Shown piece by piece: positions 47,771 through 59,154 of a stretch of 64,000 nucleotides of DNA. Numbering within the stretch: the stretch's first letter is position 1; every line of letters begins with the position of its first letter. The stretch comes from Wurfbainia villosa (taxonomy: Eukaryota; Streptophyta; Magnoliopsida; Zingiberales; Zingiberaceae): NCBI GenBank assembly GCA_025175895.1, contig CM045997.1, positions 101,108,479 to 101,172,478 of the forward strand. The letters run 5' to 3'. Both the position numbers and the translations under genes were made by a program. The notes beneath the pieces are model-generated. The model was not told the origin of the DNA. It did not search any database and was given only the letters and a program-made list of their open reading frames with translations.

Positions 47771-48292
47771 GGCCTTATGGAAGTTGACTTCCTGGCGCGA
47801 AATCAGCCTTAAAAGGAGCTCGAGGAAAAGATTTTTGGCATGGTTCTTTGAGGCGATTTGGAGAGGATTTGCTACTGCAATCCAGACCTTCAAGGCTCTT
47901 CTCAAGTAACCAAAAGCAAGCAATCAAAGTTCTCTTGTAAAGTGATTTCCTTTACTTGTATTTCATTTCATCTTTGTATTTGCTTGTATTTTCATTGTAT
48001 TACTTTTGTAATCCTTGTATGAGGTTTCTCCGCCTCTGACTTGTTGTTGAGAAGGAGTGTTTATTGTTTACTAGTGTTGTCCATCACTATTGCTCGCTGA
48101 GCTCACCCCGTGGAATAGGAACCCTAAGGTTCCAAACCACGTATATTCTCGTGTATTGCTCATTGTGTGTATTTGTTTTTGTTATTATTATTTCTACTGT
48201 GTACACTAATGTTTGTAGCAAGCAAGATCAAATTCAATCAACCGACGAACACGCCATTCACCCCCCCTCTAGCGCTCACCGATGTTCCTACA

Positions 48293-49531
48293 CCCACTCC
48301 CTTCCCGCGGCACCGATTGGGTCGCTCTGTCTCCAAAACCACCCACAGGTTGCGCCGATTGAGTAGCTCCGCCTTCCACTGCCAGTGAAAGAGGTCTTAC
48401 ACCACTGTACCGATTCACTCCTTCCCGCAGTGTTGATTGGGCCGCTTCACCTTCAGTTCCACCCACAGACTATGCCAATAGGGCAGCTCTGCCATCGATT
48501 CGCCGGAGCAGTAGGATCGCATCCCTCGACCTTTAGCTCCTTTATGCTGGCTGATAGGGTAGCTCCACCATCCATTCCACCTTGAAGGCAGCTGTTCGAG
48601 TCATCGCCATCGCCGGAGAGGGAGGTCCCTTCTCCGGGTGTTGAGGATCGGTTTATTATCTTTGGAGTTAATCCATTTAATTGGATAGTTTGTTTACATT
48701 GTATTTGGATTAGTTTATTGAACTGTTATCTTCTCCCAATTGTTGTTGTTGTAGTTTAGTTTGTAGTTAGTTTGTAGATTGACTTGTAGTTTAGTTTGTA
48801 GTTTGACTTGTAGTTTAATTTGTAGTTAGTTTGTAGTTTAACTTGTAGTTTAATTTGTAGTTCATTTGTAGCTTGTCTTCTAGTTTACATTGTAGTTAAT
48901 TCGTAGTTTGTCTTAGAGTTTAATTAGTAGTTTCATTTGGATGTTTATCTTGTTGTTTACTTTAATGCTTTACTTAGATGTTTAATTTTAGTGTTTAATT
49001 TGATTGTTTATCCTGCGTTTAATTAGGAGTTTAGCTGTAGTTTATTTTGTCCTTCATGAATTATTTGTGCTAGTTGCAACTTTGCTTAGTTGTTCATTAG
49101 GTTAATTGTTCTGTAGCTTAATTGTTCATTAGCTTAATTTCATCGTAATAATAGTTTAATTTCATGCTTTGCTTACACTCATATTATTCTTCATTTAAAT
49201 TGTTGTTTAAATTTCTGCACTATCTTTATGTTTTTGAATGATCTTCTTTGAATGCTTTGTTTATATCTTCTTTAATTTCATTACCATTATAGTTTAGTTA
49301 TATTAAGGTTTTAATTACTTCCATTGTTTTTCATTCAGTAGGATAAGTCTTTTAAATTCCAAACCCCATTTATAATAGAAAACACAAAGCAATAGTTAAT
49401 AATCCTAAGACTACTATTCTACCGATTACACTCATTGGGAAACGATCCGGGTCATTCACTATGCTATATTAGTGTAGAGAGGATTTGGTAATTAATTTGG
49501 AATGGTACCACGACACAAATATTGTTCATCA
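48293..49531 (+). repeat. E8 3' LTR, second part
   Basis: Begins with the E9 TSD CCCAC and continues the LTR match with 42955-44158 to the terminus TTCATCA. Contains the T/G repeat tract at 48745-48905. Next base starts the E7 fragment. Confidence 0.82.
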
Positions 49532-51287
49532 ATACATCTATGTGTATCTCATGAAACACAAGTCGGAATCCTTTGAAAAGTTCAAAGAATTCAAGAGTGA
49601 AGTACAAAACAAACTTGGCAAAAGTATTAAGATGCTTTGATCAGATCGAGGTGGTTAATACCTTAGCCAACAGTTTGGTGACCATCTAACTGAGTGTGGG
49701 ATCATATCTCAACTCACTCCATCTGGAACACCACAGTGGAATGGTGTATCTTAACAGAAAAATCATACTTTATTAGATATGGTATGATCGATGATGAGTC
49801 AGACTGATCTACCTACTTCCTTCTAGGGATTCTCTCTAGAGACGGTTGTCTTTACACTTAACCGTGTTCTATCAAAAGTTGTCATAAAGACACCATATAC
49901 GATATGGACTGGGAAGAGTCCCGAAATATTTTTTATGAAGATTTGGGGTTGTGAGGCTTATGTTCGACGTCAAATCTCCGACAAACTAGGCCCCAAATCA
50001 GACAAGTGCTATTTTATAGGATATCCCAAGGAAACGAAGGGATATTACTTTTACAATCTCACACAAGGCAAAGTGTTTATCACTAGAAATGGTGTATTTC
50101 TAGAAAGAGAGTTTATTTCTAGATGAACTAGTGGGAGTAAAATCTATCTTGAAGAAGTTCAAGATATGGATGCCACTGAGGCCTTGATGGAAATTGAACA
50201 GGCACCACAAAGTTGTGTCGATGATTAGATTGTTGCAGAAGAAGTTATGGAGCAACAACCTATTCAAGTAGACCAAGCTCTTCGCAAGTCTAATAGGATA
50301 CATGGTCAGCCTGAGAGATATTCATTTCTCTCGTCTGACCATGATGATGTTATGCTTGTTGAGTTGAACAAGCTTACATTTTATCAGGAAGCTGTGATGA
50401 ACCTAGATTCTGAGAAATGGCTAGAGGCCATGAGGTCCGAAATGGAATCCATGTACACAAACCAAGTATGGACTTTGGTTGATCCACCTGAAGGGGTCAA
50501 ACCCATTGGGTGTATGTGTGTCTTTAAGAGAAAGACTGACATGGATGGTCTTATGCATACCTATAAAGGGTGATTGGTAGCTAAAGGTTTCAAAGTAGAT
50601 TCATGGTATTGACTATGATGAAACTTTTTCACCAGTTGCGATGCTCAAGTCTATTCAGATCATGCTTGCTATTGCAGCTTACCATAATTATGAGATCTGG
50701 CAAATGGATGTCAAAACTACATTTCTGAATGGAAACCTACTCAAGGATGTGTACATGACACAACCTGAGGGTTTTGTAGATCCAAAGCTTGTTGGAAAGG
50801 TATACAAGCTGCAAAGGTCCATTTATGGTTTAAAGCAAGCATCTAGAAGTTGGAATCTTTGATTCGATGATGCGATCAAAGAGTTTGGTTTCATCAAGAA
50901 TGAAGATGAACACTATCTTTACAAGAGGGTTAGTGGGAGCATAGTTATCTTTCTTATCTTATATGTTGATGACGTACTTCTTATTGAAAACGATATCCCT
51001 ATCTGCAGTCTGTGAAGACTTGGCTTGGGAATTGTTTCTCGATGAAAGACTTAGGAGAAGCAGCCTATATATTGGGCATCAAGATCTATAGAGATAGATC
51101 TAAGAGACTTCTTGGCTTAAGTCAGAGTACATACAATGACAAGGTGCTAAATCGTTTTGCCATGCAGAATTCTAAGAAAGGATTTCTGCCAATGTCACAT
51201 GGTGTGAGTCTTTCGAAGACTCAATGTCCCTCTTTTAAGGAGGAGAGAGACCATATGGATCAGATCACTTTGTGCATTTGCTATAGG
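49532..51287 (+). pseudogene. E7 integrase and RT, middle fragment
   Basis: Resumes the integrase with LMKHKSESFEKFKEFKSEV, then a TGA in the LRSDRGG block and several other stops. Integrase C-terminal region (IWGCEAYVRRQISDKLGPKS, GYPKETKGYYFY) is open at 49935-50126. RT covers 50247-51240: WTLVDPPEGVKPIG, QMDVKTTFLNGNL, IYGLKQASRSWN, YVDDVLLIEND (catalytic pair present), MKDLGEAAYILG. E10 enters after the ICYR codons at 51287. Confidence 0.88.
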
Positions 51288-51307
51288 CACTACACCAAAA
51301 AATCGAA

Positions 51308-51735
51308 TAGACAACGGTGAAAAACCGTTGTCTATTAGCCAAAAAATCTGTTGTTAATCGACCCGTTGTGAAAAGTGGGTCGGTCAAAGACAACGGTGAA
51401 AAACCGTTGTAGATTTAAGGAAAGACAACGGTGAAAAACCGTTGTCTATTAGGAAAAAAAACCGTGGTAAATCGACCCATTGTGAATAGTGGTTTGGTCA
51501 AAGACAACGGTGAAAAACCGTTGTCTTTTCAAAGATAAGACAACGGTTTTTAACCTTTGTCTTTGACCAAACAACTATTCACAACGGGGCGATTTACAAC
51601 GGATTTTTTTCTAATATACAAAGGTTTTCACCGTTGTCTTTCCTTAAATCTACAACGGTTTTTCACTGTTGTCGACCCCCAATTTACCACGGTTTTTTCA
51701 GCGTTGTCATTTCTCAACACATATATACACATAAT
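51308..51735 (+). repeat. Left subterminal repeat region of E10
   Basis: About seven units of GACAACGGTGAAAAACCGTT or variants, each an inverted repeat of ACAACGG. In CACTA elements such repeats bind the transposase-associated protein. The unit contains AACGG, also the core of plant MYB3R (MSA) sites; whether that matters is unknown. Confidence 0.85.
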
Positions 51736-54700
51736 AAACCGTTGTAGATGTTGCATTTTTAATATAAATCATACAACATCAATAAGAATTATAGAAAACA
51801 CATATATACACTCCACTTGTAGCAATGTAAAATACAAGGTCACATTACATTTTTAGACGAAAAATGCAGGAAAGAGATATTGATGAAATCATGCGCGTCA
51901 AAGATAGTGATTCTTGAATTTTTGGTGGTCTTCCAACTTCCAAGCAGGACTTTTAAACTTGGAAAGAGTTTTGCATGCTTGAAAATCGTGTGGATGATGC
52001 ATTTGTGTGATAATAACGCGCAACAGCCACTACGAGAGCTAATTCAAACTACAAAGCAAGAAGCTATATCTCGACCGTGAATAACCCATAATAGTGTCGG
52101 GATTTTAATGCGTGAGAGTGAGAGCATGAGTTGAGACTTCTTTGAGTTTGGAGTCCTCTGCTTCCAAAGAATCTTGTCAATGGGGCTCATTTGTATGAAT
52201 CTTTGCCACTTGCTTCCACCTTCATACAAAGGCAGATCAAATCATATAATGCACTAGTCAAGTGAGCAATAGAAAAAGGTGAAAGCATCTTAAAAAGTTC
52301 AATTGCTCTCTTATGGTTGGCCATTTGCTCAAGCATCTTAAAAGTTTAAACTTTTGCTCCTTCAATAGTGCATGCATATTTAGCCAAAGTACCATCCACC
52401 AATTTATTTAAAACACCATGGACTAAGTAAATTCTTTCAAATATGAGATATAATATTAATACTAATATCAGACATCAATTAAAAAAGGCTAAACTAAAGA
52501 GACACAAGTGATGAAATTGACAGGGGCAAGGACAAGCTCACGAAGCATGTTCCATCTCCAAAATTCAAAAATATGCAAGTTTCTGATAGGACACTTGCAA
52601 GATAATAAAATAATAAAAAAGAAAAGAAGATAGGCTATGGGTCATGAAGCAAGATGAATAATGCGAGCTTTGAGGAGCAAGGTAAAAACAAATACCAAGG
52701 AGAAAGAAAATCGTAGATGCCAAATGATATACTTTCTATGAGGGTTGATTGTATTCTAAAAGGATGAAAACATTACCAAGCCAATCTAAAATACCGGATA
52801 TCTGAGAAAATGGAAAATACTACACGAAAAATGTATCAAATGAGTATAAATTTGATATAAAGTTTTCTCAAATAATGGCTTTGCATCTCTCTGAAAAGCA
52901 AAAATTACCAAGTTTAGTCGGCTGAGATATACTTTTCGGTGACAGAAACATCTAGCACATCATTCATTAGACTCACAATCACAGAAAAAAAAATTACTCC
53001 AAGGGTTTAAACTGAAGACACAACATTGTCCCAAACTTGAAAGAGCCATCCGAAGTAAATAGTAATTTCATTAATCCTAACATTGGCATGCTGCTTTTTT
53101 ATGTTAGCATCACCAAGCAAAACAAAAAATTCTGGTTGAAACAACCCAACTGATAATATTTTGGAGAAAACAAATGTACCGAAAACAATTATATGGACCT
53201 GATGTTTTCTTTCAGTGCAATGAAATCTCATTTGAGTCAAAATAACTTATTGGCTATGTCAAACACCTGCAGATGAACAGAAATAAAATGATATAGACAA
53301 ATAAAAGGGGGAAAAGTATTTTCTTGCACAAGACAATGGACTAACAAAACATGCACAAGAATGTAGAGTACAGGCTCATATCAGAATTAACAACTTTCAG
53401 TTTACATTTCTTATGCCCACATCCCAAATCGTTATATATTTGTTTTAACCACTAGATATCCTCTAAATTTAGGCCTCTCTGGCTATCATTTGTTCCTAAT
53501 GTCGTTGGAAAAGTAGGAGGACAATTAAGCAAATTAAGAGGAAAGAAAAAAGAATAATATTGTCTTACTTCCACTATATTCAATTGATCATATTTAATTG
53601 TAATCATAAAGAAAGAAATAATATCATTGCATACATGTTTAAATTCTTAAACTATATTTCTTTCCATTTGGGAAGGGAAAATATAGAGAATTTTGGATGG
53701 AATTAAATTCCCTCCAAGTGCTCTTTGCTTTCTTCCAAGTAGTAAATAAGAGAAATTGATAAATCTTTTCCTTTCTTATCCCTAGATAACACAAAGATCC
53801 TAGTCCAAACAATGTCAAGGAAAATTAGTTGAGAGGTTCAAAAGAATTAACCTTTAAGCTGAAACCACATTTAAAAGGGACAACATTAAGGTAAATAATA
53901 ACAAGACACCTAAAGCATGATCTATCAAAATATTTAAAGCGAGGGTAAAGAGCAATTACATAGTATGAAACTTTAACTAACATTTCATTTGATCTAAAAG
54001 GCAACAAATAACTTCTTTTAATTTGGTATTAAACAAGCACTTTAAAGGTTTGATTTAATGCAGATCTACATACCAAGTTGACCAATTACGAAAGGGACAA
54101 GGAGATAAAGAACCTAGTATAGCTTCCATTATGTAATCTATAGAGGAAGAAGTCATACGAGTAGAATCTCTCATAATTGAAAGATTAAAAACCATAGGAA
54201 TGTTGTCAAAGCGAAGCCTTTATAACCCTTATCGTGTAATACGCTATCCTTGTGTAGTAAAACCTTGGCAAAACGACCGATCGATGCTCGCGAAAACCCT
54301 AATCGATCAATCCAGAAAATCCAACCAACAGGATAAGAAATTAACTGAAATAAAACAAGAAAACAAAAGCGGTAGCAAGTAATTTAAGTCAACAAGAACT
54401 GCAGTGAATTGTTCTCATCACAAATTCAAATTTAAGTCAATGTTGTAGGAAACACCCAAAGAGCAATCATCTTCTTTAAAGAATCGATATACATGTCCTC
54501 TCTTGCATTCCCTCGTTCAATTTCTAGAATAAATAAGAATATCGGAAAGATCAGCGAGACAGACTCTTCAACATTCATTAAGATATTTTAATAAAAAATC
54601 TAGTTATGAAGTACATAAGACAATAGAATGATAAATGATAGATATAGATGAATACCCTTCTAGTTAAGTTTGTTTGCCTGTCAATTAGTAAATGCTCATC

Positions 54701-54918
54701 TGTATCAGAAAGAAAAACCATAATTATAAATTTGCCTGGGATGGAACAATGCGCATTTGAGAACCAAAACAAAAAGGAAGAAGAATCATCAGGTAGAAAA
54801 CTAGGATCTAAGCATATCTACAAAATAAATGGTGATTTACTGACGCAGTTAACTAGGATCGCATCTAAAAGACCACTTTTTTTTTTAGGTTTCCAATCAG
54901 GATACGAATCAGAGATCT
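51736..54918. other. E10 interior, mostly unassigned
   Basis: A/T-rich, no long frame. The minus strand at 52100-52440 reads as about 110 codons with one or two stops (for example GVLNKLVDGTLAKYACTIEG and HLTSALYDLICLCMKVEAS), which has protein-like composition and might be another captured exon, but I do not recognise it. Nothing else called. Confidence 0.4.
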
Positions 54919-55310
54919 TTGAGAAGATCTAAAAGTGGTGATTTACTGCCACTTTTTTTTGTTCCAACCGTTGTCGTCGTCCTCTCCTACTACCGCAACT
55001 ACTGCGATGCCAAGGTCTGCCTCGCTGACTCCGACGTCTTCCGCGCCCTCACCCACCCCTGGCTCACCCCCTTCGAACGCATCTTTCTCTGGGTCGTCGG
55101 CTGGAAGCCCTCCCTCACCTTGACCTCCTACTCGGCCCGCCTCCTCTCCCAGGACGGCGCCGCCGTCGAGGTCCTCGGAGAGGAGGTCCGGTGACGGAGC
55201 ACCGAATCTCCGAGGACATGGCCAGCGCGCAGGAAGCCTCACGACCAACCTCGTGTCGCTCCGCAGCCTACTCCATGTCGCCTTGCGGTGTTGTCATTGC
55301 CTTGCGATAA
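54919..55310 (+). pseudogene. Captured DOG1-like gene fragment inside E10
   Basis: A GC-rich island in A/T-rich DNA. One 91-codon frame has VLSYYRNYCDAKVCLADSDV and then WLTPFERIFLWVVGWKPS (residues 48-65), the hallmark block of the DOG1 domain, found in DOG1-like seed dormancy proteins and in TGA-type bZIP factors; GWKP favours the DOG1-like group. After a stop at 55192 the next DOG1-type block, RISEDMASAQEA, appears in another frame at 55203, and LTTNLVSLRSLLH in a third. Only the middle of the domain is present, with no upstream start of its own and at least two frame breaks, so it encodes no functional protein. Confidence 0.78.
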
Positions 55311-55810
55311 AAAGAGAAGAGGAGAAACCTAGGTTCCGTGGGAGAAAAAAAGACGGAAGAGAAATGGGGAAAAAAAAAGGAAAACAGCCTAAGTATTAAA
55401 ATCCTAACAAATTTTAATATATATAATTTTGGGAAGAGAAATTTTGGGAAGTAGGAACGGCGGAGGTTTTTGGGAAGTAAGAACGATGGAGAAGTTTAGG
55501 GAAGAATTATTTAACCTAACAAATTTTTAAATATATATAAACTTTAAAAAAAAATATTGTTGTAATATATTGTTTAAAAAATATATATAAACTTTTAAAT
55601 ATATTGTTGTAAACGTATATATTTATATTTAAAAAAAAACCTTATTTCCAATAATTTAAAAAAAATAGTATTAATAATTAAAAAAATAATTTCACCGTTG
55701 TATTATAATAATAAAATAGTATTAAAAAAATCACCGTTGTGTTATTTCCAATAATTTTTAAAAAATAGTAAAAAAAATTAAAAAAAATAGTATTATAAAC
55801 TTTTAAAATT
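55311..55810. other. A/T-rich stretch of E10 before the right subterminal repeats
   Basis: Long A and T runs, no gene. A polypurine-like AGAAGAGGAG and GAAAAAAAAGG tract lies at 55312-55382. Confidence 0.6.
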
Positions 55811-56125
55811 TCATTGACAACGGTTTAAAACCGTTGTAATATTATCACAACGATAAAAAAAAATTCTCATTGACAACGGTTGATTGCACCGTTGTCCCAA
55901 CTGTTGTTAAGATAAAAAAAAACCTTAAAGACAACAGTTCTGGAAAACCGTTGTAAAATGTGTTGTTGATTTTAAAAAAAAATATGCTCAACGACAATGG
56001 ATACTGTAAAACCGTTGTCTTTTGTGTTATGTGGCCGCTCAAAGACAATGGTTTTGTCAAAAACCGTTGTCTTTTAACAAAAAGACAACGGTTTCTCCTA
56101 AAACCGTTGTCTTTGTGGTGTTGTC
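55811..56125 (+). repeat. Right subterminal repeat region of E10
   Basis: Six or more units of GACAACGGTT...AACCGTTGTC with loops of 4-12 bases, some with A for G changes (GACAATGG). More diverged than the left side. Confidence 0.85.
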
Positions 56126-56147
56126 TTATGTCATTTTTGTTGTAGTG

Positions 56148-56826
56148 AGGGTCTATCATGTACGCCATGCTTTGTACTTGCCTCGATGTCTCATATGCTT
56201 TGAGCATGACGAGCAGATACCAGTCATATCCAGGTGAAAGTCACTGGACAACTGTCAAGAGCATTCTTAAGTACTTACGAAGGATGAAAGAATATTTCTT
56301 GATATTTGGAGGCAATGAGGAGCTAGCTGTAAAGGATTACAGTGATGCAAGCTTTCAAACTGATAGGGATGATTTTAGATCGTAGTAAGGGTATGTATTT
56401 TGTTTGAATGGTGGTGCTGTGAGCTGGAAGAGTTCGAAGCAAGACACAGTCGCAGATTCTACAATAGAAGCTAAGTATATTGATGCATCTAATACGGCAA
56501 AGGAGGTTGTTTGGATCTAGAAGTTCATCACTGAACTTGGGGTGGTTCCTAGCATAGCGGACCCTATAGATCTCTATTGTGATAATAATGGGGCTATTGC
56601 ATAGGCTAAGGAACTTCGCTCTCATCAGCGATTCAAACACATACTACGGCGGTTCCATCTCATTCGAGATATCATTGATAGAGAAGATGTGAGGATATGT
56701 AGAGTACTAACGGATGCTAACATCATAGATCCTTTGACCAAAGCTTTGGCATAAAGAAAGCATGATGGTCATACTAGGTCACTGGGTATTAGATATTACA
56801 GTGATTGACACTAGTACTAGTGGGAG
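56148..56826 (+). pseudogene. E7 RNase H, last fragment
   Basis: Resumes after E10 with MYAMLCTCLDVSYALSMTSR, SHWTTVKSILKYLRRMKEYF and VKDYSDASFQTD (first Asp set), then AKYIDASNTAKEVVW-like residues, YCDNNGAIA and DPLTKALA. It contains several stops (for example before GYVFCLNGGA and in the final KALA region). Ends just before the polypurine run TAGTGGGAGATTG. Confidence 0.85.
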
Positions 56827-56828
56827 AT

Positions 56829-58680
56829 TGTTAGTAGTAATCCCTAGAGCCAATTATGTGATGATTGACTAGGGACTTATATATCATATTCTATTAATAA
56901 TAAAGGCAAAGTTTGGTTATTATATTTACTTCATGCTTGTGCCAGTCAAATAAATATAATAATGCCCTAGAAATTAGGTTGTTATCTACACCACATCAAT
57001 TGGTAGAATTGATTATGAGAGGCTGTAGAGAACACTATTCTTAAATATTCCTAGTTAAGCATTAATATACAAGGGAAATATTAAATGCATTGAGACTAGC
57101 ATGTAGGTTAATTGATGACTTGATCTCACAAGTCATGGATATGTGATATCACGTTGACACATGGGTATATATTAGAGAATATATACTGATTTGATCCGTA
57201 GTGAGAAAGTTTCATGGATCATCATATGAGTGTCATAAACTTTCTCATAGTGACTATTGGTATGATTAGTCCTTAGACCTGAAATCACTACGGTTCCCTA
57301 CATAAGGAGTTATGTACTTTGGTATCGTCAAACATCACCCGTAACAGGGTGGACTATAAAGGCGATCACTGGGTATGTAATAAATTATATGGAGGGATGT
57401 GAGTAATGTAGATGGGATCTATTCCATCCCATATGACGGGAGTAATATCTTAGGCCTCTTGATAGAGTAGGACCACGAAATGCATGGTCATGCTCAAATG
57501 AGTCAATATGAGACATTGAGCTCATTTGTTTGAGTGAGTCTACTTGGGGATCAAGAGCACAAAGATTGATAAGAGGATGACACGATCTATGCCTCATTGA
57601 TCGATCTAGATATTGAGGATAGAAGGACAAAGTTATATATTATAGTAGTCACAGTAAGGTTATGTCAGATCTCGACATTCTTGCCACTTGGGTAGCAATG
57701 ATGCATTGTTAGATTTCACTCATTGCTTATGTTTCTAAAAGGGTTTTAGAAACATTGCCAACATTGCAAGAACCTATTAGGTCACACACAAAGGATACGT
57801 TATTTTGGAGATAGGATTATCTTAGTTCGACTTAATGAATCATTAGTTAATTGAATGGACTAGAATGAGTAAGACTCATTGCTTGGCCAAACTTGAGTTG
57901 GACTCAAATTGGTTTAATTTGAGTTAGACTCAAGTGAAACTAATTGAACAAGGTTATCATGATTAATGATGATTAATCATGCATGCAAATGGGAGTTGTT
58001 GCATGCAAATGGAATTAATGCATGCAATTAGGATTTGAGAAATCTTCTCAACGTTGCATGCAAATGGGCATGAAAATTGAATTAATGCATGCAATTGGAA
58101 TTTGAGAAGTTTTCTCAACAATGCATGCAAATGAGATTAATGCATGCAATTAGAATTTGAGAAATCTTCTCAACATTGCATGCAAATGGGAGTTATTGCA
58201 TGCAAATGGAATTAATGCATGCAATTGAAATTTGAGAAGTTTTCTCAACAATGCATGCAAATGAGATTAATGCATGAAAATGGTCTATGAGAACTCTCCT
58301 TAACGTGAGTGAGGTGGGGAATATCCTTTGTCGTGTATCCCATTTGTGCCTTACATCTCTTTTCTTTCTCCCTTCTTCTTGGCCAAAAACTAGTCTTTGG
58401 TGGAGAGCCTTGGTGTGGTTGCTAGCACAACCAAAGGTTTTGTCTCCTTCTCCAAGATAGTGTTTGTGTGGATACCATAGAGATGCGATCATTCTGATCG
58501 TGCTAATATCCGTTATCAAGGAGTTACTGTCGAGATTGCAAAGGGCTATGCTACAACGGTAACTTCTCAACTAAGGTGTAGTTAAAAGATACGATTTTTT
58601 TTATGTATACACATGGATCTATGGAGGGATTAAGTTTTTTTTCACTGCGTTTGCAATTATTTTCGCAAAAGATCTCAACA
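56829..58680 (+). repeat. E7 3' LTR (1852 bp)
   Basis: Starts TGTTAGTAGTAAT after AGTGGGAGAT and ends ATCTCAACA. The first 1 kb matches the E4 LTR in inverse orientation (for example the ATTGGTAGAATTGATTATGA and TGACACATGGGTATATAT stretches). A repeat array at 58005-58275 has TGCATGCAA. Right of it lies a broken E11 LTR. Confidence 0.85.
58005..58275 (+). repeat. GCATGC-rich tandem array in the E7 LTR
   Basis: Four to five imperfect units of about 50-70 bp with ATTAATGCATGCAATT, GAATTTGAGAAGTTTTCTCA and TTGCATGCAAATG. The core CATGCA equals the RY element bound by plant B3 factors of the ABI3/FUS3 group. Confidence 0.8.
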
Positions 58681-58704
58681 CGGATACCTTATCAATCAAT
58701 TGCC

Positions 58705-58985
58705 CTTACTAGCAGTCGATTGTCATGTCAATAGTCGACTGTCCAGTTGACTACCAGAACTTCTATGCTCTGGCCACTCAATACCACTCGACTGCCAATG
58801 ATAGGCATGGACCAGTCGACTAGTGCAAGCAATCAGTCGACTAGTGCAATCAACCAATCAACTGCCAAATCACTTAGTCGGCAGTTGAGCCTTAGTCGAC
58901 TACATGACCAGTCGATTGCTCCAAGTTGACTAGGCTCCCGAGTGTTGAACACTCGACCAGTGGTCCAAAGCCTCAGTCGACTAAT
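58705..58985 (-). repeat. GTCGAC palindrome cluster in the E11 LTR
   Basis: At least eight AGTCGACT or AGTCGATT forms, spaced 15-40 bases, like the cluster in E9. Confidence 0.75.
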
Positions 58986-59154
58986 AAACCTCAACTATGT
59001 GGTTTAACCCAAGTTGGATCCCCTCATACTTGATAAACCATCCTTGGGCTAGACCTAAGCCTTCTAGCAACCTCCATCAGCCTCACACCCTAAGGGTCCA
59101 TCCGAGTTCTCCATGACTCGTTCACCCTTTGTTCTAACCTTCAGGTGCTTCCAT

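Larger units (their letters stand above)
46760..48292 (+). mobile_element. E9: solo LTR of a Sirevirus-like element (1533 bp)
   Basis: Starts TATTGGTGCAAT (TG to TA at the first two bases) and ends GTTCCTACA, with perfect TSD CCCAC at 46755-46759 and 48293-48297. The 5' third matches the E11 LTR start. It carries a tandem array with TCCAAG units (46915-47200) and a GTCGAC palindrome cluster (47400-47770). The 3' end has CACCCCCCCTCTAGCG, also found near E2/E6 LTR ends. No internal region, so it arose by LTR-LTR recombination. Confidence 0.9.
42090..49531 (+). mobile_element. E8: Athila/Tat-like non-autonomous LTR element
   Basis: A 5' LTR of 2069 bp begins TGATAACTACCTTTTTATCG, as in Athila/Tat gypsy elements, and is followed by TGGCGCTATTGTTAGGGA, a drifted form of the tRNA-Asp-type primer site. 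The 3' LTR lacks about 440 bp of its start, and the junction near 46316 also removed the end of the interior. Flanks ATACG (42085-42089) and ATACA (49532-49536) fit a TSD with one change. It splits the E7 integrase. No gag or pol is recognisable. Confidence 0.8.
51288..56147 (+). mobile_element. E10: non-autonomous CACTA (En/Spm-type) transposon
   Basis: Left end CACTACACCAAAAAA and right end (as minus strand) CACTACAACAAAAATG, with 3-bp TSD AGG at 51285-51287 and 56148-56150. Both subterminal regions are packed with ACAACGGT/ACCGTTGT inverted repeats. No transposase-like frame; the interior has a captured DOG1-like fragment. CACTA elements are moved by TNP1/TNP2-type proteins from an autonomous copy. 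Its target was E7 RT/RNase H, and removing it rejoins the E7 reading order. Confidence 0.92.
41918..58680 (+). mobile_element. E7: Ty1/copia split by E8 and E10
   Basis: Integrase, RT and RNase H fragments in plus orientation at 41918-42089, 49532-51287 and 56148-56826, then a 3' LTR to 58680. The fragments join in order when E8 and E10 are removed. Protein motifs are close to E4. gag, protease and 5' LTR are missing left of 41918, where the E5 LTR ends. Many stops: an old copy. Confidence 0.88.

Noticed and set aside
51308..51735. CRISPR-like repeat array
   Set aside because: Repeats are inverted, spacing is uneven, and they sit at both ends of a CACTA transposon in plant DNA.
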